Assembly (NCBI GenBank): GCA_028275265.1
Contig: JAPWUZ010000174.1
Coordinates: 1-5,823 of the forward strand
Direction of reading: 5' to 3'
Origin: Armatimonadota bacterium
Lineage (GTDB): Bacteria; Armatimonadota; HRBIN16
Length of the DNA: 5,823 bases
How positions within the stretch are numbered: the first letter of the stretch is position 1; every line of letters begins with the position of its first letter. Positions 1-5,136 of the stretch are shown one piece after another. The notes beneath the pieces are model-generated. The model was not told where the DNA came from. It worked only from the letters and a program-made list of their open reading frames with translations, and did no database searches. The position numbers and the translations under genes are program-made.

Positions 1-369
1 GAGCCGCACCTCCAGCGATACCTGCAGGCTGGCGATAGTCCCCGATAAAGAGAGGAGCAGAGTGTTGCCTTCTGTGCGCCAGCTGGCGGTTACAGGTGCG
101 CCCTGATAGTACCTGCCTCCCGACCAGAAGGCAGGCATGAGGATCACCGAAGTGCCCCATCCTGACTGAGGAGAGTACACCATGCGAAAATAACTGCTGT
201 CCAGATGCAGGGCAGCATATTGCGGGAAATGAGAGCCGCTGCCGTATGCGATTTCCAGTATCGTGCCACGCTGACGAACGAGCCAGGTTTGCGCCAGAAC
301 GGATTGAGCAGATACCATCAATATCCCTGCCAGCACATACCATCGGCTCATCGCGGTTTTCCCCCTCAT
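1..369 (-). CDS. Secreted protein of unknown function (partial, 3' end outside window)
   Basis: I do not recognise this gene. The minus-strand frame is open from an ATG at 369 through base 1, giving 123 codons with no stop, so the C-terminus is missing. The N-terminus is a clear Sec signal peptide: charged start (Arg2, Lys4, Arg9), a hydrophobic core around residues 10-21, and a likely signal peptidase I site after V-L-A (residue 26, before Gln27). The visible mature part (about 97 residues) is rich in Ser, Gly, Tyr, Trp and alternating hydrophobics, as in a beta-rich exported protein, but I see no family motif. Its ATG overlaps the ilvA stop (ATGA), which suggests translational coupling. A second in-frame ATG at 351, preceded by a GAGGGGG tract 9 nt upstream, is an equally plausible start and also leaves a good signal peptide. 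Export is well supported; function is unknown. Confidence 0.72.
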   Translation of the reverse strand, partial: MRGKTAMSRWYVLAGILMVSAQSVLAQTWLVRQRGTILEIAYGSGSHFPQYAALHLDSSYFRMVYSPQSGWGTSVILMPAFWSGGRYYQGAPVTASWRTEGNTLLLSLSGTIASLQVSLEVRL

Positions 370-1574
370 TCCAGCACCCTGACCTCGTAGTTGTTCTCCC
401 GCAGCACCTTTCCTATCTGCGCGATATGCTCTGCGTCGCGCACCTCTACCAGCAGCTCTACTCCCGTCCAGCCGTGCGGGATGGAGGGGTGAATGCGATT
501 GTGGTTGACGCTCATGATGTTGCCCTGCGCCTGCGCGACCAGCTTGAGCAGAGCCGCCAGTCCACCCGGACGGTCGGGCACGGCGGTAAAGAAGTGGAAG
601 TAGCGATGCGCCTGCAGCATCTCGCGCTCAATCAGGTCGGACAGGGTTTTCGCGTCGATGTTGCCTCCGGAGACCACGATGACCGTTGCCCCGTGCAGCT
701 TTAGTTTGCCGCTCTGCACCGCTGCCACTCCGGCCGCACCTGCCCCTTCTACGACAATCTTCTTCCGCTCCAGCAACCACAGCACCGCCCGCGCGATACT
801 GCGGTCGTCCACCGTGACCATCTCGTCGGCGTAACGCCGGATATACTCGTAGGTGCGCTCCGAGGGCGACTTCACGGCGATGCCGTCTGCGATGGTATAG
901 CGCACAGGGGTCGGTTCTACCAGTCTACCTTCCCGCCATGCGCGGACAGCGGTATCCGCCCCTTCCGACTGCACGCCGACCAGCGAGACACTTGGCTTAT
1001 TCGCCTTCACCGCTGCTGCGATGCCTGCGAACAGCCCCCCTCCTCCTACCGGAACCACAATCTGCGCCACCTCGGGCAGGTCTTCCAGAATCTCCAGCCC
1101 GCACGTGCCCTGCCCGCAGATAATGTCATCGTGGTCGTAGGCAGGCACATAGGTGGCTCCCGTTTCTCGTGCGAACTGCTGCGCCGCCTCCACCGCCTCG
1201 GCAAACCCTTCTCCCTGCAGAATCACCTCCGCTCCGTACGCCTTCGCCGCCTGCATCTTCGCGATGGAGCCGAAGACGGGCATGAAAATGGTGGCACGGA
1301 CTCCGAAAAGCTTTGCCGCCAGCGCGAGCCCCTGCGCGTGATTGCCCGCTGAGCCGGTAACCACCCCTCGCGCACGAACCTCCGGAGGCAAGCGGCGCAG
1401 GCACTCATACGCGCCGCGAATCTTGAACGAACCGGTGCGCTGGAAGCTTTCCACCTTCAACCACACCGGCACGCCGGCGATTTCGCTCAGCATTCGCGCG
1501 GGGAACAGGGGTGTATGCTGCACCACCCCCTGCGCCGCCCGACGCGCCTCCTCGATGCGCTCTAAAGTGACCAA
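366..1574 (-). CDS. ilvA: Threonine ammonia-lyase (threonine dehydratase) with C-terminal ACT domain
   Basis: PLP-dependent enzyme that deaminates L-threonine to 2-oxobutanoate and ammonia, the first committed step towards isoleucine; family members often also act on serine. The 402 residues match the roughly 400-residue single-ACT form. Visible fold-type II landmarks: S-F-K-I-R-G-A with the PLP Schiff-base lysine Lys51; the S-A-G-N-H-A-Q-G substrate loop at 75-82; the phosphate-binding glycine loop V-G-G-G-G-L at 176-181; T-I-A-D-G-I-A-V at 227-234; and V-V-S-G-G-N at 300-305 with the Ser that contacts the PLP ring nitrogen. Residues about 326-402 form the ACT-like regulatory domain (F-H-F-F-T-A-V-P-D-R-P-G-G-L), so an amino acid may act as effector; which one cannot be read. 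The start is TTG at 1574, chosen because the family begins just before L-x-x-I-x-x-A; a G-rich tract (AAGGGGGGGTGG) lies just upstream. It is 31 bp downstream of the binding-protein gene and overlaps the next gene by 4 nt. A catabolic role is possible but less likely with this ACT-bearing form. Confidence 0.95.
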   Translation of the reverse strand: MVTLERIEEARRAAQGVVQHTPLFPARMLSEIAGVPVWLKVESFQRTGSFKIRGAYECLRRLPPEVRARGVVTGSAGNHAQGLALAAKLFGVRATIFMPVFGSIAKMQAAKAYGAEVILQGEGFAEAVEAAQQFARETGATYVPAYDHDDIICGQGTCGLEILEDLPEVAQIVVPVGGGGLFAGIAAAVKANKPSVSLVGVQSEGADTAVRAWREGRLVEPTPVRYTIADGIAVKSPSERTYEYIRRYADEMVTVDDRSIARAVLWLLERKKIVVEGAGAAGVAAVQSGKLKLHGATVIVVSGGNIDAKTLSDLIEREMLQAHRYFHFFTAVPDRPGGLAALLKLVAQAQGNIMSVNHNRIHPSIPHGWTGVELLVEVRDAEHIAQIGKVLRENNYEVRVLE

Positions 1575-1605
1575 CGTTCCACCCCCCCTTGGGGAGCGCA
1601 GTCCG

Positions 1606-2592
1606 CTACTTTCTCTCCTTCAGCAGCTCCTGCACCTCTGGGCTATCGATATTCTCCTTCGTCACGACAGTAACGCCCGTGTCCACGCGCTTGGGGATGC
1701 TGGCACGGTCGCCCTTAATGGCTTTTATCGCCAGCTTGACGCCCTCGTAGCCCATCTTGAACGGGTTCTGTACGATGAGCGCCTGAATGGTGCCGCGCCG
1801 CAGGGCTTCAATCTCAGGCTGGGCGGCGTCGAAGGCGACCAGTTTCACCTTGCCCGCCAGAGCCCGCTGTTCCAGAACCGTCGCCGCGCCGACTGCGCCC
1901 GGCTCGTTCGCGGCGAAGATGCCCACTAAATCGGGATTGGCGGTCAGCATGTCCTCGGTAACCTGCATGGCGCGCTCCACCTGACTCTGCGAGTAAAGCA
2001 CCGGTCCCAGCTTAACGCCGGGGCACTTTTTAATGCCCTCGCGGAAGCCCTGCTCACGCTGTTCGGAGGATGCTGCGCCCTTGATGAAGGGGATCATGCC
2101 CACCTTGCCCTTGCCACCCACCAGCTGGCACAACACCTCTGCCGCCTTTGCAGCTGCAGCCACGTTATCCGTAGCGACGAAGCTCAGCGGGTCATCGGAG
2201 TTCACGCCTGAATCGATCGTGATGACAGGAATGCCTGCCGCCATCGCCTGCTTGACGATGGGAACCATGCCGTCCGCATCGCACGCCGCCATCACGATAG
2301 CATCTACCTTCTGGTTGATGAAATCTTCCAGAATGCGCTGCTGCCCCTCGACATCCGTCTCTTCGGCGGGACCTTTCCACAGAATCTGCACGCCCTCTTC
2401 CTGTCCTGCCTGTTCTGCGCCCGCTTTGACCGTTAGCCAGAACGAGTGTGCCGTGCCCTTCGGCACGACCGCAATGCGCAGTTGCCCTTGCGGTTGAGCA
2501 GGGGTTTCCGATGCCGTCTGGCGTTTCGCGCAAGCAGAGAACAACACGGCAATGACTATTAGCGGAAACAACAGATACACAAACCGTCTCAT
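1606..2592 (-). CDS. Sugar-type ABC transporter substrate-binding lipoprotein (RbsB-like, Peripla_BP_4)
   Basis: Predicted lipid-anchored, periplasm-facing binding protein of the ribose/galactose-binding class that delivers ligand to an ABC importer. The N-terminus is M-R-R followed by a hydrophobic stretch to F-S-A-C, with Cys21 as the likely lipidation site; Phe at -3 of the lipobox is unusual but tolerated. The mature domain starts near residue 38 with a class I periplasmic binding fold: R-I-A-V-V-P-K-G then F-W at 39-52, V-I-T-I-D-S-G at 123-129, F-A-A-N-E at 226-230, V-A-F-D-A-A at 252-257, and Q-N-P-F-K-M-G-Y at 275-282. The length of 328 residues is normal. I place the start at the ATG at 2592 because GGAGG (2599-2603) lies 6 nt before it; the same frame is open to an ATG at 2625, which would add 11 polar residues but has no good ribosome site. 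No permease or ATPase gene is adjacent in the window. The ligand cannot be read; sugar is inferred from family only. Confidence 0.9.
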   Translation of the reverse strand: MRRFVYLLFPLIVIAVLFSACAKRQTASETPAQPQGQLRIAVVPKGTAHSFWLTVKAGAEQAGQEEGVQILWKGPAEETDVEGQQRILEDFINQKVDAIVMAACDADGMVPIVKQAMAAGIPVITIDSGVNSDDPLSFVATDNVAAAAKAAEVLCQLVGGKGKVGMIPFIKGAASSEQREQGFREGIKKCPGVKLGPVLYSQSQVERAMQVTEDMLTANPDLVGIFAANEPGAVGAATVLEQRALAGKVKLVAFDAAQPEIEALRRGTIQALIVQNPFKMGYEGVKLAIKAIKGDRASIPKRVDTGVTVVTKENIDSPEVQELLKERK

Positions 2593-2598
2593 GACCAT

Positions 2599-2603
2599 CC
2601 TCC
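2599..2603 (-). promoter_or_regulatory. Ribosome binding site GGAGG that decides the binding-protein start
   Basis: On the minus strand GGAGG is followed by six nucleotides and then ATG at 2592. For the in-frame ATG at 2598 the spacing would be zero, and the upstream ATG at 2625 has only a purine-rich AAGAAAG before it. The site therefore favours the 328-residue product. Confidence 0.75.
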
Positions 2604-2617
2604 GGTGCGATTGTGAA

Positions 2618-2678
2618 GTGGACATCTTTCTTTTCGCAGTGGATATGTGGCTTCCTGCTTGCTTGTCGGTGTGGATGT
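2618..2678. repeat. Three phased direct repeats GTGGAYRT upstream of the binding-protein gene
   Basis: Read on the plus strand, GTGGACAT (2618-2625), GTGGATAT (2639-2646) and GTGGATGT (2671-2678) lie in the 120-bp gap between the SAM hydrolase and the binding-protein gene. The offsets are 21 and 32 bp, close to two and three turns of B-DNA, so all three would face the same side of the helix. This is what an operator for a repeat-binding regulator could look like, but no regulator is nearby and the match may be chance. Confidence 0.35.
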
Positions 2679-2712
2679 GTCCGAAGCTTTTACCTCGCGG
2701 TGTTCCCGCTCG

Positions 2713-3558
2713 TTACTGTAGTCCCAGAGTTCTTTGCACCCGTGGGGGAGGTGTGCTTTCGCGCCGCAACACCTTGATTGTATCCCCTCGCCGCAGGGCG
2801 AGCTCACGGGCTGCGCTACCGCCGTTGACCGCTATCTCCAGCCGCTCGCTGCTTCCGAACAGCGCCACCGGTTTTCCGCGAGGCACGTCGCCGTAGGTGC
2901 TGACTATCGGCAATGTGGTGTTACTCGCCGCGACCTGCACGGCGGGTTCTTTCACATCCCAGCGGATGCGCCATGCCTCGTATTCCGCCCGGCTGAGATT
3001 GCTGATGGCGTTGCCGAAGCGATCGATGTGTACTATCGTCGCGCGGATGCCTTCCCAATCCACTCGGATGCGCGGCAGAGGCAGTCGCTGCAAGCGATGA
3101 ATCGGTGTTCCCAGTTCCTCTACGGAGACTCCACATGCGATGTGTGCGGCGACCGGTGCGAAAATGTCCCGTCCGTGAAAGGTGGAACTCACCGTCGACA
3201 GGTGGTAGCGGGGGTTGTCCAGGCATATCGCTTGAAACAGCTTCTGCCGCTGCAACACCAGCGTAAAGATACCGTTATCCGGACCGACGAAAAACGCCTT
3301 CGCGGTGCGCAGAGCAACGGGCTTTCGCGCTGTACCCACCCCCGGGTCCACTACCGCGACATGTATCGTGCCTTCGGGGAAGTAATCCACCGAAACGTCT
3401 AGCAGGAAAGCACCCGTTGCGATGTCCTGAGGCGGCACCTGATGTGTGAGGTCTATCACCTGTGCGCTGGGACAGATGGAAGTGATGACCCCTTTCATCA
3501 CGCCCACGTAGGTGTCTTCCGTGCCGAAATCGGTTAACAGGGTAATGATGGCACTCAC
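2713..3558 (-). CDS. S-adenosyl-L-methionine hydrolase (adenosine-forming), DUF62 / SAM hydroxide adenosyltransferase family
   Basis: Predicted cytoplasmic enzyme that uses an activated water to split S-adenosylmethionine into adenosine and L-methionine (related to EC 3.13.1.8). The 281 residues are the usual length. Landmarks in order: L-L-T-D-F-G-T at 7-13, I-D-L-T-H-Q-V at 35-41, V-V-D-P-G-V-G-T at 69-76, F-V-G-P-D-N-G-I-F at 90-98, T-F-H-G-R-D-I-F-A-P at 126-135, and I-D-R-F-G-N-A-I-S-N-L at 178-188. Asp71, Arg78 and His128 fit by spacing and motif the conserved Asp-Arg-His set of the SAM hydrolases; the related fluorinase and chlorinase enzymes lack this Arg, so halogenation is unlikely. 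The start is GTG at 3558, because the family begins directly before L-T-D-F-G and the next Met (21) would remove that motif. There is no Shine-Dalgarno site; a -10-like box 6 nt upstream suggests a leaderless message. The gene is divergent from the sigma-factor operon and 120 bp ahead of the binding-protein gene. Its physiological role in bacteria is poorly understood. Confidence 0.93.
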   Translation of the reverse strand: MSAIITLLTDFGTEDTYVGVMKGVITSICPSAQVIDLTHQVPPQDIATGAFLLDVSVDYFPEGTIHVAVVDPGVGTARKPVALRTAKAFFVGPDNGIFTLVLQRQKLFQAICLDNPRYHLSTVSSTFHGRDIFAPVAAHIACGVSVEELGTPIHRLQRLPLPRIRVDWEGIRATIVHIDRFGNAISNLSRAEYEAWRIRWDVKEPAVQVAASNTTLPIVSTYGDVPRGKPVALFGSSERLEIAVNGGSAARELALRRGDTIKVLRRESTPPPRVQRTLGLQ

Positions 3559-3564
3559 ACTGCT

Positions 3565-3594
3565 ATGATAACAAAAAGAGGCAGGCGTCGTCTA
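3565..3594 (-). promoter_or_regulatory. Candidate sigma-70-type promoter of the SAM hydrolase, probably leaderless
   Basis: On the minus strand TATCAT (3570-3565) matches the -10 consensus at 5 of 6 bases, and TAGACG (3594-3589) matches the -35 consensus at 4 of 6, with an 18-bp spacer. The -10 box ends 6 nt before the GTG start at 3558, so transcription would begin at or next to the start codon. The absence of any ribosome binding site fits this. Assignment is by eye only. Confidence 0.45.
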
Positions 3595-3600
3595 TGTAAT

Positions 3601-3662
3601 TGGGATGAGGGGAGGACGTGCGAGCAAAGGAAGGCGTGTCTCACGCGGGGACAGTCATCCCA
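3601..3662. repeat. 8-bp inverted repeat TGGGATGA / TCATCCCA flanking a small hairpin
   Basis: TGGGATGA (3601-3608) and TCATCCCA (3655-3662) are perfect inverse complements with 46 nt between them. Inside, 3637-3642 and 3648-3653 can pair as a second 6-bp stem with one G-T pair and a 5-nt loop. If the sigma operon is transcribed from the upstream half of this intergenic region, its leader could fold here; otherwise this is a split operator or chance. Confidence 0.3.
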
Positions 3663-3699
3663 TCGCCGCCCGGCGGAGCCCGCCCAAACGTGTCCAAGC

Positions 3700-3711
3700 G
3701 GTGCGGGCACC
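3700..3711. promoter_or_regulatory. Dyad GGTGC-GG-GCACC, copy 1, upstream of the sigma operon
   Basis: A perfect 12-bp inverted repeat (GGTGC, 2-nt centre, GCACC), 78 bp before the sigma-factor ATG. The same half-sites recur at 3755-3766. It could be an operator for a dimeric regulator or the stem of a leader hairpin; the flanks AGC and CGCT extend the pairing with one bulged base. Confidence 0.45.
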
Positions 3712-3754
3712 CGCTGTCTCTCCGCAGTGTGGGTTGGCGCGAGGGGGAGCCTAA

Positions 3755-3766
3755 GGTGCTCGCACC
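3755..3766. promoter_or_regulatory. Dyad GGTGC-TC-GCACC, copy 2, just before the sigma-factor ribosome site
   Basis: Second copy of the GGTGC-NN-GCACC dyad, 55 bp downstream of the first (start to start) and ending 9 nt before the AAGGAG ribosome site. In RNA it can form GGUG-CUCG-CACC, a 4-bp stem with a tetraloop. Only the two centre bases differ from copy 1, which argues for a conserved protein site rather than two unrelated hairpins. Confidence 0.45.
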
Positions 3767-3775
3767 GAAATAGGT

Positions 3776-3781
3776 AAGGAG
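3776..3781 (+). promoter_or_regulatory. Ribosome binding site AAGGAG of the sigma factor
   Basis: AAGGAG lies 7 nt before the ATG at 3789. This is the strongest Shine-Dalgarno site in the window and fixes the sigma-factor start, adding about 20 residues ahead of the sigma region 2 domain. Confidence 0.8.
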
Positions 3782-3788
3782 CGACGCA

Positions 3789-4391
3789 ATGGACGCGCAA
3801 GTATGGGAGTGGCGAGTGGCAACCGGAGAGCATCCCCGGCAAGAGGGTGAGCAACAGCTCATTGAACGCTGCCGCGCGGGCGATATGGAGGCGTTTGGCA
3901 CGCTATGGCAACAGCACCGGACAGCGGTCTTCCGCAGTATCCTGGGCATCGTGGGTAATCCGCAAGATGCTGAAGACCTCACACAGGACGCCTTCTTGCG
4001 TGCCTATCGCGCTCTGGATAGCTTCCGCGGTGAGGCACAGCTGCGCACCTGGCTCATCCGTATCGGTGTGCATTTGGCGATAGACCATGTGAAGCGCAAA
4101 AAAGCACATCCGGAGGTGTCTCTGGACTGGGATGTGGGCGGCGGATACGCGGACATAGACCCGCACGCCGCTGCAGAGCGCAACGAGCTGCGCGAAACGG
4201 TGCGTAAAGCCATTGATGCCCTGCCTCCCCACCATCGCGCGGTGATTGTGCTGCGAGATATGGAAGGAATGGATTACTCGGAGATGGCGCAGGCGCTGGG
4301 ATGCAGTGTGGGTAGTGTGAAGCTGCGTCTGTTCCGCGCCCGACGACTGCTCAAGCAACGACTGGAAGTGCTTCTGGGGGGATCACCATGA
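3789..4391 (+). CDS. ECF (RpoE/SigW-type) RNA polymerase sigma factor
   Basis: Extracytoplasmic-function sigma factor that directs RNA polymerase to a stress or envelope regulon. The 200 residues contain only regions 2 and 4, as expected for the group. Region 2 spans about 23-104: A-E-D-L-T-Q-D-A-F at 61-69 (region 2.2 core contact), S-F-R-G-E-A-Q-L-R-T-W-L at 78-89, and I-D-H-V-K-R-K-K at 98-105. Region 4 spans about 135-190: A-L-P-P-H-H-R at 144-150, Y-S-E-M-A at 163-167, then the recognition helix around S-V-G-S-V-K-L-R-L-F-R-A-R at 173-185. The linker 106-134 is acidic and variable. There is no C-terminal extension. The stop overlaps the start of the anti-sigma gene (ATGA), so the two should be made in fixed ratio. 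Two dyad repeats lie upstream. The ECF subgroup cannot be assigned by eye; an RpoE/AlgU-like envelope role is inferred from the neighbours. Confidence 0.95.
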   Translation: MDAQVWEWRVATGEHPRQEGEQQLIERCRAGDMEAFGTLWQQHRTAVFRSILGIVGNPQDAEDLTQDAFLRAYRALDSFRGEAQLRTWLIRIGVHLAIDHVKRKKAHPEVSLDWDVGGGYADIDPHAAAERNELRETVRKAIDALPPHHRAVIVLRDMEGMDYSEMAQALGCSVGSVKLRLFRARRLLKQRLEVLLGGSP

Positions 4392-5122
4392 AACGGCTTC
4401 TGTGCCGATGGGTAGAATACTACCTCGCCCTGAGCGTGGATGACATAGAAACCGGCTTGCCCGCCTGGGTACGCCGGCATCTGCAGTCTTGCGCCCGCTG
4501 TCAGGCGGAAGCAGGTGCCTACCGCCGCGCGCGCGAGGCGGTACATCAATACGCGCAGCTGTTGCCCGATGCGCCCTCCAAAGGGTGGCAGCCGCTGCAG
4601 GTTCGTGCAGAAATGAAGCAGAGGGTTTTCCCGTTGCAGGTCGCGCTGGCTCCTGTCGCGGTGGCGGCGGTAGCGTTGATCGGCTTTGTACTGTGGCAGA
4701 GGGCTTCGGCACCGGTGGATGATAGAGCTCCACAATCGCAGGTAGCGCAGAGCATCCACCTATCGCAGCAGGAAGTGGCGGAGCAGGGTAGGAAAGCTGT
4801 TGGTTCAGCGACGAAAGGCACTAAGCCCAAACAAAACCTACCCGCGCAACAGGTTCTGCCGGAGCCGAGCAAACCCGCTCCATCACTGCGTCAAACACCT
4901 TCGGCACCGGTGCATCGTTCTCCGAGGCCCATTCTGGTCGCAGCCCAGCCCGCGGAGACCGCACCGGAGGCAGAATCCCAGCCGGTTGCCCAGCCGCAGT
5001 CTGAGCCAGAAGTGCCCGTGCAGCCGGTGCTGGTGGAGGCATCTCCTCCTGTGACACGTGACATACCGGAAGCCTTTGTGGTACAACCGGCTTATGCTGC
5101 TGCAGCTGGCGGAGTAGAATAG
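4388..5122 (+). CDS. Single-pass membrane anti-sigma factor with zinc-binding (ZAS-type) N-terminus and Pro-rich outer tail
   Basis: Predicted to bind and hold the upstream ECF sigma factor at the membrane. Residues 1-45 contain Cys6, His31, Cys35 and Cys38: C-x24-H-x3-C-x2-C, the spacing pattern of the zinc-binding anti-sigma domain (RsrA-type, C-x25-H-x3-C-x2-C). One membrane helix runs from about 82 to 103 (many Ala, Val, Leu, ending in F-V-L-W followed by Gln-Arg). Residues 104-244 would lie outside the cytoplasm; they are rich in Pro, Gln, Glu, Ala and Val, look disordered, and show no RseA- or MucB-binding motif I can recognise. Length is 244 residues. The ATG at 4388 overlaps the sigma stop by 4 nt and has a G-rich tract (GGGGGG) just upstream. 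The third gene of the operon starts 14 bp later and its product is exported to the side where this tail sits, so an interaction is plausible but inferred. Confidence 0.85.
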   Translation: MKRLLCRWVEYYLALSVDDIETGLPAWVRRHLQSCARCQAEAGAYRRAREAVHQYAQLLPDAPSKGWQPLQVRAEMKQRVFPLQVALAPVAVAAVALIGFVLWQRASAPVDDRAPQSQVAQSIHLSQQEVAEQGRKAVGSATKGTKPKQNLPAQQVLPEPSKPAPSLRQTPSAPVHRSPRPILVAAQPAETAPEAESQPVAQPQSEPEVPVQPVLVEASPPVTRDIPEAFVVQPAYAAAAGGVE

Positions 5123-5136
5123 GGGGGGAAGTACCA

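Noticed and set aside
1575..1605. CCCC-TT-GGGG palindrome between the binding-protein gene and ilvA as a terminator
   Set aside because: No usable loop and no T-run; more likely it simply provides the G-rich ribosome-binding tract of ilvA.
2690..2712. Small GCGG-GAACA-CCGC hairpin after the SAM hydrolase stop as a terminator
   Set aside because: The stem is only 4 bp and no T-run follows on the minus strand, so it does not qualify as a Rho-independent terminator.
2734..3402. 222-codon open frame on the plus strand
   Set aside because: Fully antisense to the SAM hydrolase gene, whose motifs are unmistakable, and no recognisable domain in translation.
3629..3659. Possible ECF-type autoregulatory promoter (GGAAGG ... 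GTCATC) upstream of the sigma gene
   Set aside because: The elements resemble ECF -35 and -10 boxes, but the 19-bp gap is longer than the usual 16-17 and the -35 lacks the typical AAC. Not strong enough to annotate.
3565..3777. 70-codon open frame in the divergent intergenic region, plus strand
   Set aside because: No ribosome site, Arg/Cys-rich unstructured translation, and its start overlaps the SAM hydrolase promoter candidate.
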